Made by a program: the position numbers and the translations under genes. Under the pieces are notes generated by a model, which saw only the letters and a program-made list of their open reading frames with translations, did no database searches and was not told where the DNA came from. DNA of 64,000 nt from Desulfatirhabdium butyrativorans DSM 18734 (lineage in GTDB: Bacteria > Desulfobacterota > Desulfobacteria > Desulfobacterales > Desulfatirhabdiaceae), in contig NZ_AUCU01000016.1 in assembly GCF_000429925.1 (NCBI RefSeq), positions 62,001-126,000 on the forward strand, in the 5' to 3' direction. Below, one piece after another: positions 8,830-17,935 of the stretch (position 1 is the first letter of the stretch; each line of letters begins with the position of its first letter).

Positions 8830-8961
8830 ATAGTGCCTGAATGAAAAACCCCTATTTGAAGCAGCGCGCAGCCTGCGGGCAGGCAATTTTGCGATACAGC
8901 GTGAAACAGTCTGCCCTCCGGCTCAGGTTGCAACCAGAAATGGGTTCCGTTCAGGCACTAT
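8830..8961. repeat. TAGTGCCTGAA element, copy A (132 bp)
   Basis: The ends ATAGTGCCTGAA and TTCAGGCACTAT are inverted copies. Inside it carries the GCAATTTTGCGATACAGCGT block and the CCCTCCGGCTCAGGTTG block shared with other copies, joined by a deletion of the central part. It lies between the heparinase-like gene and the divergent histidine phosphatase gene. It encodes nothing and has no transposase. Confidence 0.85.
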
Positions 8962-9035
8962 CATAGCATCTGAACAAAAGTCCTGTTTTTTCAACGCACC
9001 CAGGCCAAGGGACAGATGAAAGCAATCGGAAGACA

Positions 9036-9641
9036 ATGAAGATTTTTCTGGCCCGGCACGGCCAAACGTTCGGTAACAGCCAGGGGATTGTCATGGGACA
9101 CCGCGATTTTCCACTGACGGCCGCAGGCATCGAAACCACCCGGAAACTGGCTCACATCATCCAGGATCGCGTTTCGGATGCGATAATCCTCTCTTCTCCC
9201 CTGGCAAGAGCACTGGAATGTGCCCGGATATACGCAGACCAGACCGGGTGGCGGATCGAGGTGGTGGCAGAAATGGCCGAGCTGGCCTGCGGGCAATGGG
9301 AAGGCCAACCAAAAGACATTGTTGCGCCGGATCATCCGTTTATCCGATCGTCCTGGACACAGCGGCCGCCCGGCGGCGAAAGCTACGCGGATGCAGAAGC
9401 ACGAATCGCGGCACTCGTCGAGCGAATCCAGCGCCTGCCGGTTTCCTCCGCGCTCGTTCTCCTGGGACATGGCGGAGCCAACCGGGTTTTTCTCAAATTG
9501 TGGATGCATCTGAATCCGGCCCTGGCACTCTGGGTGTTTCAACCGAACGCCTGCGTCTATATCTTGGATGAAGACAGCCGCGTTTCCTGGATCGATGCCG
9601 AGGGCAACAATGGAAAGGGGTTGATCGTTGCTGAATCGTAG
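9036..9641 (+). CDS. histidine phosphatase family protein
   Basis: A 201-residue phosphoglycerate-mutase-like phosphatase. The N-terminal ARHGQT motif (about residues 6-11) holds the phospho-accepting histidine, SSPLARALECA the second conserved arginine, and LLGHGGANRVF the second histidine. Substrates in the family range from sugar phosphates and alpha-ribazole phosphate to nucleotides and cannot be told apart here. A GGAAG sits upstream of the ATG. It overlaps the start of the radical SAM gene by 14 bp, so the two are probably co-expressed; alpha-ribazole phosphatase activity beside a B12-type radical SAM protein is possible but unproven. Confidence 0.85.
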   Translation: MKIFLARHGQTFGNSQGIVMGHRDFPLTAAGIETTRKLAHIIQDRVSDAIILSSPLARALECARIYADQTGWRIEVVAEMAELACGQWEGQPKDIVAPDHPFIRSSWTQRPPGGESYADAEARIAALVERIQRLPVSSALVLLGHGGANRVFLKLWMHLNPALALWVFQPNACVYILDEDSRVSWIDAEGNNGKGLIVAES

Positions 9642-11097
9642 GCTCCTGCTGATCCAGCCCCCTTTCTATCGCCTGTACCAAGATCGCTATGCCCTGGTTC
9701 GATATCCACTGGGCATCGGGTATCTGGCGGCTTCGGTCCGGGAACGAACGGACTGGGATGTTCTGGCGTATAACGCCGATTTCCTGCCCGCAAGCGATCC
9801 CTTCGAAGTGCGCTGTTTCCAGGGAGCGGGATTTGCCCGTTACCGGGCAGCGCTGGCCGACAGATCCCATGCATTGTGGAACGAAGTGCGGGACACCATC
9901 TCCGCTTATCGTCCTGCAGTGGTTGGCATTTCCTCCAAATCGACGGCATGGCGATCCACCATGGCCGTTGCCCAAATCGCCAAGGAATGTGATTCGGAAA
10001 CCGTTGTTCTGGTGGGCGGCCCCCACCCTTCATCGGTATTTACGGGCGTTCCTGGAGGGGCATCCCAACCGGACGAATCCTGCAGACCTGGCATTGGTGA
10101 AGTGGACAAATTGCCCGGATCCATCGACATTGCCGCCATTGGCGAGGGGGAGGACACCCTTGTCGAACTGCTTCATTTCCTGGAACGGGGAAAACATCTC
10201 GATTCGATTCGCGGTATCGTATTCCGGAAAGGATCGAGGCTTTTTGAAACGGGGCACAGAGAACCGATTGCCCATCTTGATGCCCTGCCCTTTCCCTTCC
10301 GGTATGCCGCAAGCGTCCTCAAAGACTATGAGCGCTATCCGGCAGCCGCCTTCGGACACCTCTTTGCAACCCGGGGATGCCCGTACCATTGTCTGTTCTG
10401 TGGATCGAGAAATGTATGGGGCAGGCAGGTCCGGTTCCGCTCTCCACGGAACGTCATCGAAGAAATGTCGCTCCTGCGGGATGCAGGCCTCGATCATCTC
10501 CATTTCGATGACGACACCTTCGGTGTGAACGGCGCTTATCTGAGGGCCCTTTGCCAGACCATCGCCGCCCATGGCCCGGATATCGGATGGAGCTGCGAGA
10601 TGCATGTCCACCTGATCAGTGACGAAAACCTGCGTATCATGAAACAGGCTGGATGCGTCATGATCCAGCTCGGCATCGAATCGGGGAACAATGAAATCCT
10701 GCGGTCCATCCGCAAAGGATTCACCATCGAACAGGCACTGGACGCCTGCCGGAAAATCCGGAACCACGGCATGGCCTTGCAGACGTTTTTCATGGCCGGA
10801 TTTCCCGAGGAAACGGAGACGACGATCAGCGATACGGCCCGCATCATCGAATCCATCGATTGTGACAAAATCATCTACAGCATCTTTACGCCCTATCCCG
10901 GTACAGAAGCATTCACCTTGTGCCGGGACATGGGGATCATCGGCAATGACGGATACGATCCCTCCCGCTACAGTCACCAAAGTCCGGAAAATTGCTTTTG
11001 CCGGGGCATGGACAAGGAGCGGTTCCGCGAAATCTCCGGCCGAATCGAAGCTGTGGTGATGCAAAAAAACAGGACCAGGCGCATCCAAAACGGGTGA
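9628..11097 (+). CDS. B12-binding-type radical SAM protein
   Basis: A 489-residue protein starting with TTG, with AAAGGGG 7-8 bp upstream. The N-terminal Rossmann-like domain LLLIQPP...PLGIGYLAASV and VVLVGGPHPSS matches the cobalamin-binding domain of class B radical SAM enzymes, though the canonical DxHxxG cobalamin-ligand motif is not evident. The radical SAM core begins with FATRGCPYHCLFC, the CxxxCxxC motif for the [4Fe-4S] cluster, and continues with HFDDDTF and IQLGIESGN. Such enzymes perform methylation or rearrangement on lipids, sugars or antibiotics. The product is unknown; the setting suggests a surface glycan or lipid. Confidence 0.88.
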   Translation: MLNRRLLLIQPPFYRLYQDRYALVRYPLGIGYLAASVRERTDWDVLAYNADFLPASDPFEVRCFQGAGFARYRAALADRSHALWNEVRDTISAYRPAVVGISSKSTAWRSTMAVAQIAKECDSETVVLVGGPHPSSVFTGVPGGASQPDESCRPGIGEVDKLPGSIDIAAIGEGEDTLVELLHFLERGKHLDSIRGIVFRKGSRLFETGHREPIAHLDALPFPFRYAASVLKDYERYPAAAFGHLFATRGCPYHCLFCGSRNVWGRQVRFRSPRNVIEEMSLLRDAGLDHLHFDDDTFGVNGAYLRALCQTIAAHGPDIGWSCEMHVHLISDENLRIMKQAGCVMIQLGIESGNNEILRSIRKGFTIEQALDACRKIRNHGMALQTFFMAGFPEETETTISDTARIIESIDCDKIIYSIFTPYPGTEAFTLCRDMGIIGNDGYDPSRYSHQSPENCFCRGMDKERFREISGRIEAVVMQKNRTRRIQNG

Positions 11098-12309
11098 TCA
11101 GCCCCGATTGAGCCTTGCTTCCATATCGCCGATCATTTCCCTGCCAATCCGATATTTGTCGAACCGAAAGTGCAGCAACGTCTTTGGTCTGCAGAGAATT
11201 TCCCGCAGAACGGTTTCAAGTGACGGGCCCAACACCTCCCTCTCGCCCATGACGACGATGTTGTCGCGGGGTAGCAGGTTGGCCCGGCGTTCCTGCTCCC
11301 CGCTGACGTGATGTTCGGGTATGACGATGGCCCTGGTATCTGTCAGCAGCAATTCATTGATGGTGTTGTAACCAGCCCGGCATATCACGAGCTCGGAAGC
11401 ATGAATCAGGTCGATCAGCGGATAAGAGAACGGCAGGAACCGTACCTCTCTGAAAAGCGGACATTTCCGCAATCTTTCCCGAACTCCACTTTCCAGATAC
11501 GGATCCAGGACCATGACAACTTGAAACTTCAAAGAGATTCCCAGAATGGAAAGGCTTTCCACGAGTCGTCCACTCAGCGCTTCAATGTTTCCGTGCCGGC
11601 TCAGATGCAGCAGGATGATCGGTTTTTCGGAGAGCCGAAACCGCCGAATCACCTCCATTGGCGACGAAATCTCTTCCCGATTCTTTTCGGTGATCTTTCC
11701 GACGTACCGGATTTTTCCATCGATGAGCGGATCATTGCCAAAATGCTCGGTGTTCAGATCGATGACATTCCGTTCTTCAAAAACATACATCAAGTCATAG
11801 AGGGAAATTGAATCGGCGAACGGGAAGCCGGAAACGTCCCGGGCATCCCGGTGGGTCTGCCCGAATATCCCGCGGCACAGATGGACCAGCAGAAATTCCC
11901 GGGCCGTTCCCCTGGAGGCCATTTTATGTTCCAGAAGCGGCAGAATTTCGCCGGATAGGCCTTCCAGGTAGTGTTCAATCATCAGCACATCCGGCCGAAA
12001 GAATTCGAAGGCGCCAAGCAGGATCTGTTTGCGATATTCCAGGATGTCTTCGATTCGGGTGTTGTTCAGATAGCGGGGCACCAGGCTGGAATCAGGGGAT
12101 TCGGGAAACTTTTTTACACTGGGAAGCTTGATGACTTCAATGCCATGGCTTAAAAGAACATGGGGGACCGATGTTCCGGAAACCACCAGAAATTCGATAT
12201 CCGGCCGCCAGCCTTTGATACCGTTTATAACGGCCAAGACCCGGAACATATGTCCCAGACCGATGGCATTGTGGGAATAGATGAGAATTTTATGGACATG
12301 ATGGGACAA
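11098..12309 (-). CDS. MurG/GT28-like glycosyltransferase
   Basis: A 403-residue GT-B-like protein. The N-terminus KILIYSHNAIGLGHMFR has the GLGH loop of MurG-like and processive transferases. The C-terminal LVICRAGYNTINELLLT followed by PEHHVSGEQERRANLL is the typical nucleotide-sugar binding region of GT28 enzymes. Translation must begin at TTG (12309): an in-frame TGA lies a few codons upstream and the conserved strand begins at residue 7. It abuts the convergent radical SAM gene directly. A role in glycan assembly is inferred. Confidence 0.78.
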   Translation of the reverse strand: MSHHVHKILIYSHNAIGLGHMFRVLAVINGIKGWRPDIEFLVVSGTSVPHVLLSHGIEVIKLPSVKKFPESPDSSLVPRYLNNTRIEDILEYRKQILLGAFEFFRPDVLMIEHYLEGLSGEILPLLEHKMASRGTAREFLLVHLCRGIFGQTHRDARDVSGFPFADSISLYDLMYVFEERNVIDLNTEHFGNDPLIDGKIRYVGKITEKNREEISSPMEVIRRFRLSEKPIILLHLSRHGNIEALSGRLVESLSILGISLKFQVVMVLDPYLESGVRERLRKCPLFREVRFLPFSYPLIDLIHASELVICRAGYNTINELLLTDTRAIVIPEHHVSGEQERRANLLPRDNIVVMGEREVLGPSLETVLREILCRPKTLLHFRFDKYRIGREMIGDMEARLNRG

Positions 12310-12407
12310 GGGATTGCTCTTTCATGTTGTCGTGTGAAAAAGTGGGCAGTCAGCAGTGTGAAGCATGTTTTCGGCCTATTTTCATCTCCGGGAGGCGGCA
12401 ATCTATC
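12310..12407. other. gap before repeat copy B
   Basis: About 100 bp between the TTG start of the glycosyltransferase and repeat copy B. It should hold the leftward promoter of that gene, but I see no convincing -35/-10 pair and no coding potential. Confidence 0.4.
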
Positions 12408-12722
12408 TAGTGCCTGAACGGAAAACCCCTATTCGGAGCAGCGCGCCGCCTGCGGGCGGGCAATTTTGCGATACAGTGTGAAATCCTGCGGAACACAGGA
12501 CAGCCGCCCGATATCGTAAGGGCCCGGCGGGTCCGGATCCGTCCAGAAAAGCCGAATCAAATGAATGAGGGGTTTATATCGTGCTTTCTCCTGAAGAACG
12601 CCCGGCCCTATCACGCCTTTGGCGTGATCTCCGGCGGCTTCAGACAAGTTCCCGCTGCATCGCAAAACAGCCCGCCCTCCGGCTCAGGTTGTACCCAAAA
12701 CGGGCTTTCCGTTCAGGCACTA
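12408..12722. repeat. TAGTGCCTGAACGG element, copy B (full-length, 315 bp)
   Basis: The most complete copy. The ends TAGTGCCTGAACGGAAA and TTTCCGTTCAGGCACTA are inverted. A second, inner inverted pair GCAATTTTGCGATACAG and CTGCATCGCAAAACAG sits inside them, so the RNA or single strand could fold into one long interrupted hairpin. The core GAATGAGGGGTTTATATCGT is shared with copies E and I. This copy alone carries a small palindrome ATCACGCCTTTGGCGTGAT near 12608-12628. No protein is encoded. Confidence 0.88.
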
Positions 12723-12772
12723 TCGATGATCATTCATCCTGAAAATACATCTGGTTGGGCCAAAAGCGAAAG

Positions 12773-15445
12773 ATGAAACGATTATTGGGCAAAACACTCG
12801 GTATTTATGCAGGAGAATGGGGAAAACTGCTCTGGATCGTATCCCTGTTCTCCGGCATTTTTTTGATCATGGCCATCTTTCGCAATTATGTCGATACCAC
12901 ATTTATCAGACGGTATGGCTCTGAAGCCATACCGTTGATGCTACTGATCAATGGGATAGTGACCATCTTCGCTTTCGGGGTAATGAATCGTCTCGGCAGG
13001 CGTTTTCCAGATCACAAGCTGTTGGATGGTTTCCTCGCCCTGTGCGCCCTTTCGATAGCAGTCCTTTATTCCATGGTTCAAAACGGCAACCGTCAGGCCT
13101 ATCCGATCCTGTTTCAGTTGCTGAACCTCCAGGATTCCTTCTTTCTGGTCTATCTGTGGAACATGGCCTGTGATCTCTTCACCGCCCGCCAGGGAAAACG
13201 GATATTTCCGCTGATCATGGCGGCGCAGGTCATGGGAACGACCATCGGGAGCTTTTTGGCTGCACCCATTGCAAACGCCATCGGAAACAACCGGCTCCTG
13301 GTTCTTTCCGCATCGGGTTACCTTGTCCTTGCCGCAACGATTCGCTTTTCCGCAAAACGCATGTTCCCGCCGTTTGTATTTCAAAAAGCAAATGCGCAAA
13401 TCCTTGGGAAATCGACATCACAAGTCCTGTCCATCATCCGGCAATATCCCATTGTCCGTTATCTGATCGTATCGGGGCTCATCCCGATTGTCCTGCTGCA
13501 TATCCTGGCATATCAGTTCAGCGTCATTGCCCAGCACAGCTTTGCCACGGAACCCGGGTTGCTGAGGTTTTTGAGCGTTTTCCGGGGCAGTATCAATCTG
13601 ATCAGTTTTGTTCTGCTTTTTCTCGTCGGCCGAGCTTACACCCGATTGGGCCTGCCCAAAGCGGCCATGCTCCAGCCAATCAATTTCACCTGCATCTTCG
13701 CAGCTCTGCTGCCATTTTTCAATATGGAGGTCGCTGCAGGCGGCCAATTTTTCGCCATTCTCATCCAGCGAACGGTTGTCGGGCCTTTGAACAAGATTTT
13801 CTTCAACATTGTGCCGGGCGATGTAGCAGCATGGGGCCGCGTGTTTATCCGGGGCTCCGTCGTCAAGGTCGGGGTCATCATCGGCGCACTGCTCATGGTT
13901 GCCTTGAAACCGTGGCTCAGCGCGCGGGGCATGAGCTGGATCGCATTCGGGCTGTCGCTCTATTGGATCGTTGAAACGCTGCTGCTCAAAAAGCGCTACA
14001 AGGATGTCCTCAGGCAAGTGCTGTTGGACGGGAGCGTGGACTTCGACCGTCTCGAAACGGAAATGGCCATCGGACAGGACATGAGCCCGATGATTTTTCA
14101 TGCATCCGACATCGGTGAAATCCTGATAAACCGGATGCCGGATGCCGAACGATCGGCGAAGCTTTCGTTGGAAGGCGCATTGGAGATGCTTCAAAGCGAA
14201 GACGCCTGGACGCGGCAACAGGCAGCATTGTTTTTCCAGGATCACCCGGATGTACGGGCGATCCATGGGTTGATGGCATATCTGGAAGACACGAAGGACG
14301 TTCGGGAAAGAGCCATCGAAGCCCTTGCCGCATACGGTAAAAAAGCCCTCCCGTTTCTGGAATCGATGCTTCCGCATGCCCCGATCCATACCCAATTGGG
14401 TATTCTCGAGGTCATGAGATCATCGCATATCGGGCGTTTCGACATGAGGCCTTTTCTCTTCCATGCATTGACACAAGCCTACAACAACCTCTTTGCCGCC
14501 GAAGTTCTGTCACATGTGGAAGGGATCCATGGATGTGAATTGCTGAAGTCGCATTTATACGAAAAAAACGAAGAGACCCTGGATGCCGTATTTTTTGCCC
14601 TCTGGGTGCGCCATGGGGACATGCGGCTGATCTATCGATCTCTGAAAACGTGCAGGATCTCCATTGCCGTGGAACTGGTCGAGGCATCGATCGATCGGGA
14701 AACGGCCCGTTATCTGGTTCCATTCATCGACGAGCTCCCGATTTCCGAAAAGATCGCGAGGGGAAGAAAGGTCCTGCCGATCTGGGGCTCAGCGGATCCG
14801 GTCTTCCTCTTTTCGTGCCTGAGCCGGAGCGATGACCCGATTACGAGAATGCTTGCGGTATATGCCGCAGGAGATGTCTCCGGCATGGCCGCCTTCCCAA
14901 TCGCCCGGAGCCTTCAGGACGATGCGGACGAGGGCGTGCGCCAGGCCGCAGCCTATGCCCTGCAGCGATGCATGAAAGGAGAAGCAAGGATGCCCGAAAT
15001 TGTTTATGATATGGACACGCTCCGGCAGGAAACCCTGTTTGCCGGCATGAGCCTCAAAGGGTACAAGGCCATCGCTTCCATCGCCACGCAGAAATTTTTC
15101 AAACGAGGGGATATGCTTATCGAAGCGGGCAAGGATGTGCCTTTTCTGTATGTCATTACGGACGGTGAAGTGGCCTGCTTCGAAAACGACGGACCGGATG
15201 GCAGGCGACCAGCGAAAACCGTCAAGGAACGTGGCATTGTCGGTGAAATCCCATTTTTCAGCCAGCTTCCTGCAACGGCGACCTGTGTGGTCACTTCGGA
15301 TTTTCTGGAGACCCTCGTATTCTCACGTCATGCACTCCAGGAAATGATGTACCTCCATCCCCAGATCGCCATCAACGTTTGCAGGCAGTTTGCCATGCAG
15401 TTGGGTAGGCGGGCAGAGGCGCACCGGCAGGATCAGACCGGATGA
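12773..15445 (+). CDS. nucleotide-transporter-like membrane protein fused to HEAT repeats and a cNMP-binding domain
   Basis: About 890 residues from the ATG at 12773 (a TTG at 12755 is also possible). Residues 1-410 are a run of about twelve hydrophobic helices resembling the MFS/ATP:ADP-antiporter (NTT) fold. Residues about 430-740 are helical HEAT-like repeats (DAWTRQQAALFFQDHPDVR, DTKDVRERAIEALAAYG, DDADEGVRQAAAYALQ). Residues about 755-880 form a cyclic-nucleotide-binding domain with GDMLIEAGKDVPFLYVITDG and a phosphate cassette-like GEIPFFSQLPATATCV. The last module suggests transport controlled by cAMP or a similar ligand. The substrate is unknown. It overlaps the convergent glycosyltransferase by 13 bp. 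Confidence 0.8.
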   Translation: MKRLLGKTLGIYAGEWGKLLWIVSLFSGIFLIMAIFRNYVDTTFIRRYGSEAIPLMLLINGIVTIFAFGVMNRLGRRFPDHKLLDGFLALCALSIAVLYSMVQNGNRQAYPILFQLLNLQDSFFLVYLWNMACDLFTARQGKRIFPLIMAAQVMGTTIGSFLAAPIANAIGNNRLLVLSASGYLVLAATIRFSAKRMFPPFVFQKANAQILGKSTSQVLSIIRQYPIVRYLIVSGLIPIVLLHILAYQFSVIAQHSFATEPGLLRFLSVFRGSINLISFVLLFLVGRAYTRLGLPKAAMLQPINFTCIFAALLPFFNMEVAAGGQFFAILIQRTVVGPLNKIFFNIVPGDVAAWGRVFIRGSVVKVGVIIGALLMVALKPWLSARGMSWIAFGLSLYWIVETLLLKKRYKDVLRQVLLDGSVDFDRLETEMAIGQDMSPMIFHASDIGEILINRMPDAERSAKLSLEGALEMLQSEDAWTRQQAALFFQDHPDVRAIHGLMAYLEDTKDVRERAIEALAAYGKKALPFLESMLPHAPIHTQLGILEVMRSSHIGRFDMRPFLFHALTQAYNNLFAAEVLSHVEGIHGCELLKSHLYEKNEETLDAVFFALWVRHGDMRLIYRSLKTCRISIAVELVEASIDRETARYLVPFIDELPISEKIARGRKVLPIWGSADPVFLFSCLSRSDDPITRMLAVYAAGDVSGMAAFPIARSLQDDADEGVRQAAAYALQRCMKGEARMPEIVYDMDTLRQETLFAGMSLKGYKAIASIATQKFFKRGDMLIEAGKDVPFLYVITDGEVACFENDGPDGRRPAKTVKERGIVGEIPFFSQLPATATCVVTSDFLETLVFSRHALQEMMYLHPQIAINVCRQFAMQLGRRAEAHRQDQTG

Positions 15446-16509
15446 TATCCAAATCGTGCGGATACCGGCACGCCGTCATGCAGGGCATGAAACAACCCGA
15501 TATAGGCTTTGACCCGGCAATCCCAGGAATGCTTTTCAATCATCAAACGCATGGCCGCCTGCTTGTTTGCCAGTGGTGGGGCATCGAGGAGCCTGCGCGC
15601 CTTCGTGGCCATGTCTTCCATGTCTGCGTAGCGGAAGACAAGCCCCATGCCTGTTTTCCGTACAAGCGGGTTGTTCAGGACGGGGCTTTCGGATAGTACC
15701 GGAAGCCCGCCGCGCAGATAGCTCCAGACCTTGGACAGGTCGTTGTCGAACGGATGGGGACCGGTTGCGATGGCAAGCCCGAGGTGCGCATGGTGGATAT
15801 ACGCCCAGATATCCGTCTCCCGCATGGGCCCATGGTTTACCACAACGGGATCGAGCGTCAATCGCTTGTTTTGACCGTACAGGTGGGTTTTATCCAAGCC
15901 GATGATATGCACCTGTGCAACATCATGGCATCGCCTGGCAAGTTCGTTGATGATGGAGATCATACGAACAGCGGCGAGGCTTCCTAAAAACAGGATGGTT
16001 TTTTTGCCGGATTCGAACGGATTCCGTTCGGCAGGTTGCGGAATCCGGGCCGGACATCCCGTTGGCACACAGACAACGGGAATCCGGGAACCGTACAAAT
16101 GGCGCCATCGTCTTGCATTTGCGGGGTTGTTCACCACAACACAAGCCGCACGGGATGCGATGATAGCCTGAAGCCGCAACAGCTCGGCTCTGGCTGCCCC
16201 ATCCCGCTCCGGAAGACGATCATCCGCCACCCGGACGATTCTGGCCACGATAGGCCCATCGAAGCCGGATGCCAGATCGATGGAAAAGTGATAGCATGTC
16301 TTCACCAGATCGTAGTCCATCCGTTGCAATTGGGCTACGGGACGAACAATCACCCCGCCATCCGTCCGGACCACATCCGGAACGGGAGCCAGGATTTCGG
16401 TTTCCACGCCGCTGGCATTCAGGCCTTTCGTTATGGCCCGCAATCGAATCAGATCGATACTGTCGGGAGCTGCCAAAGGATCCTTGTGAAAAACCACCCC
16501 GATTTTCAT
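15433..16509 (-). CDS. glycosyltransferase, GT4-like
   Basis: 358 residues from the ATG at 16509 (MKIGVVFHKDPLAAPDSIDL). The frame is open further upstream, but that part overlaps the STAS gene and is not protein-like. The N-terminal Rossmann half and the donor-side half with TILFLGSLAAVRMISIINEL and GLPVLSESPVLNNPLV fit a GT-B enzyme. The C-terminal ExxxxxxxE motif is less clear than in the glycosyltransferase at 1455, so family assignment is less certain. It follows the STAS gene by 23 bp on the same strand. Confidence 0.72.
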   Translation of the reverse strand: MKIGVVFHKDPLAAPDSIDLIRLRAITKGLNASGVETEILAPVPDVVRTDGGVIVRPVAQLQRMDYDLVKTCYHFSIDLASGFDGPIVARIVRVADDRLPERDGAARAELLRLQAIIASRAACVVVNNPANARRWRHLYGSRIPVVCVPTGCPARIPQPAERNPFESGKKTILFLGSLAAVRMISIINELARRCHDVAQVHIIGLDKTHLYGQNKRLTLDPVVVNHGPMRETDIWAYIHHAHLGLAIATGPHPFDNDLSKVWSYLRGGLPVLSESPVLNNPLVRKTGMGLVFRYADMEDMATKARRLLDAPPLANKQAAMRLMIEKHSWDCRVKAYIGLFHALHDGVPVSARFGYHPV

Positions 16510-16532
16510 GGCGGCAATGCCCTGTTCCGGGA

Positions 16533-16865
16533 TTACCGTTTCTGCAAGGCTTCTTCGGCTGTTTCGAAGACCTGGAAAATCGAATCGAAACCGGATATCC
16601 GGAAAACGTCTCGGACCGGCTCCTGCAACCCGAAAAAGAGCATTCGGCCGTTTTTCGCCTTCAATCGTTTCGCCGTTGACAAAATGCCTCGCAACCCGGC
16701 GCTGCTGATATATTCCAATTTGCCCAGGTTCAACTGAAGAACCGTCTCGCCCTTCTCGATCCATTCCGCAAGGTTTTTTTCGAAGGCCGGAGCAGTCACG
16801 GCATCCAGCCTGCCCTCCACCAGGACCACCAAACCATCTTTGGTCGTTTCCACGTTGATTTCCAC
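16533..16865 (-). CDS. STAS-domain anti-sigma factor antagonist
   Basis: 110 residues forming a single STAS domain: INVETTKDGLVVLVEGRLDA, then LQLNLGKLEYISSAGLRGIL with the S-S-A-G motif around the usual phosphorylatable serine. Such proteins bind anti-sigma kinases in partner-switching circuits. I place the start at GTG (16865), because AGGAGG lies 6 bases before it and STAS proteins begin at this strand; upstream ATGs at 16883 and 16904 lack ribosome sites. It is followed 23 bp later by a glycosyltransferase gene. No kinase or phosphatase partner is in the window. Confidence 0.85.
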   Translation of the reverse strand: MEINVETTKDGLVVLVEGRLDAVTAPAFEKNLAEWIEKGETVLQLNLGKLEYISSAGLRGILSTAKRLKAKNGRMLFFGLQEPVRDVFRISGFDSIFQVFETAEEALQKR

Positions 16866-17138
16866 AAAATCCTCCTCTCTCATCTGTTTGTTGTCAGATC
16901 CCATGTTGCGATCAAGGTGATGTTCCAGCAAGCATTCGAAGGCGAAAGCAGGCGGGCAGCGATGATGCGCTCCATTCGGTCTGTCGGATCACAGTACGGC
17001 GAAGCTGACGAAGATATCCGTTTGAACGTTTGCTTGAATGACAACCCGGCAGAACAATCTGCTCATCGAACCATTGCAGGAAAAGGTGTGATGATGTGCT
17101 GTTTGCCAGCAGATGACACCATGCCTCTTCTTCACCCT

Positions 17139-17753
17139 TCATTTGTATCGCCGGATCTCCTCGGCAAAATCGTTTATCCAGTAAATGTGATCGGCCCTTG
17201 CCTGAATGTCCGTCGATACGGCTTCGCTGAACACGACCAGCTCGATGCGTTTGCCGCTCTCCGAAAGATACTCGATCATGTCGATGAAATCACCGTCTCC
17301 GGAAGACAGCATCAAGGTATCATAGTTGGTGCGGTGAATGAGCGCCAGCGTCGCGATGCCGACATCCACTCCTTTCTGCTGTTTGTTGAGGATCCGGTGT
17401 TCTCTTGGGATTTCCCGCTCGGCATTCGGGCATACGAGATGCACTTTTCGGCCGCACTCTTCACAATATGCGCTGTCAGCGGGAACATCCTTCAATTGGT
17501 AAAGTTTTACGATGATTTTAGGCCCTCTTGGCGGAGCCGCCTGCAACCAGTTGTGGAAGCCGTCATTCGAAACGGCATCCATCGAAGCGTTCGGCACGGA
17601 ATTGAGATAATATGCGCGCCAGATAGGGCCGTCTTCTTCCAGTTTGGTCCTCAGCTTGAGATAATCGAACTGGTAATCTCTCGCTACGGATCGGCATGCA
17701 TTGAAAAAATACCCGCCATCGATCAGCCATAAACGCTTTCCTGTTGAATTCAT
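17139..17753 (-). CDS. NYN-domain (PIN-like) putative ribonuclease with cysteine insert
   Basis: 204 residues of the NYN/LabA-DUF88 type. The first strand LWLIDGGYFF, then GVDVGIATLAL and LMLSSGDGDFIDMIEYL carry the acidic residues that hold metal in PIN-like nucleases. Between them is an insert CEECGRKVHLVC (about residues 97-108, CxxCx7C) that may bind zinc. RNA cleavage is the family expectation, not shown here. The gene is transcribed away from the ftsB-like operon, separated by 182 bp. Confidence 0.82.
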   Translation of the reverse strand: MNSTGKRLWLIDGGYFFNACRSVARDYQFDYLKLRTKLEEDGPIWRAYYLNSVPNASMDAVSNDGFHNWLQAAPPRGPKIIVKLYQLKDVPADSAYCEECGRKVHLVCPNAEREIPREHRILNKQQKGVDVGIATLALIHRTNYDTLMLSSGDGDFIDMIEYLSESGKRIELVVFSEAVSTDIQARADHIYWINDFAEEIRRYK

Positions 17754-17900
17754 TTTCTTTCCTTTTTAAATGCGTTTTGAAAGATTCACTGACAAACGAT
17801 TTTAAACATCCATTGCGGCGGATGGACCCCTGGCAAGTCCTTATCGTTACGAAGGCACCATTGTTTCACGCCTCAATTTGGTTTTTAACTCAATTCGCTA

Positions 17901-17929
17901 TTGATTTCAAAAGGCTATTGCGCAATACT
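17901..17929 (+). promoter_or_regulatory. candidate promoter of the ftsB-rnj-ftsK operon
   Basis: TTGATT (17901-17906), a 17-bp spacer and AATACT (17924-17929), each with 4 of 6 consensus bases. The expected transcription start would again coincide with the ATG at 17936, which has no Shine-Dalgarno sequence in front. The match is moderate. Confidence 0.35.
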
Positions 17930-17935
17930 ACACTC

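Noticed and set aside
7057-8844. 595-codon + strand frame across the heparinase-like gene
   Set aside because: No domain or start signal; it runs through repeat copy A. The minus frame has the lyase motifs.
12408-12722. Small protein genes inside the repeat elements
   Set aside because: Frames in different copies are not preserved, carry stops at different places and have no ribosome sites.
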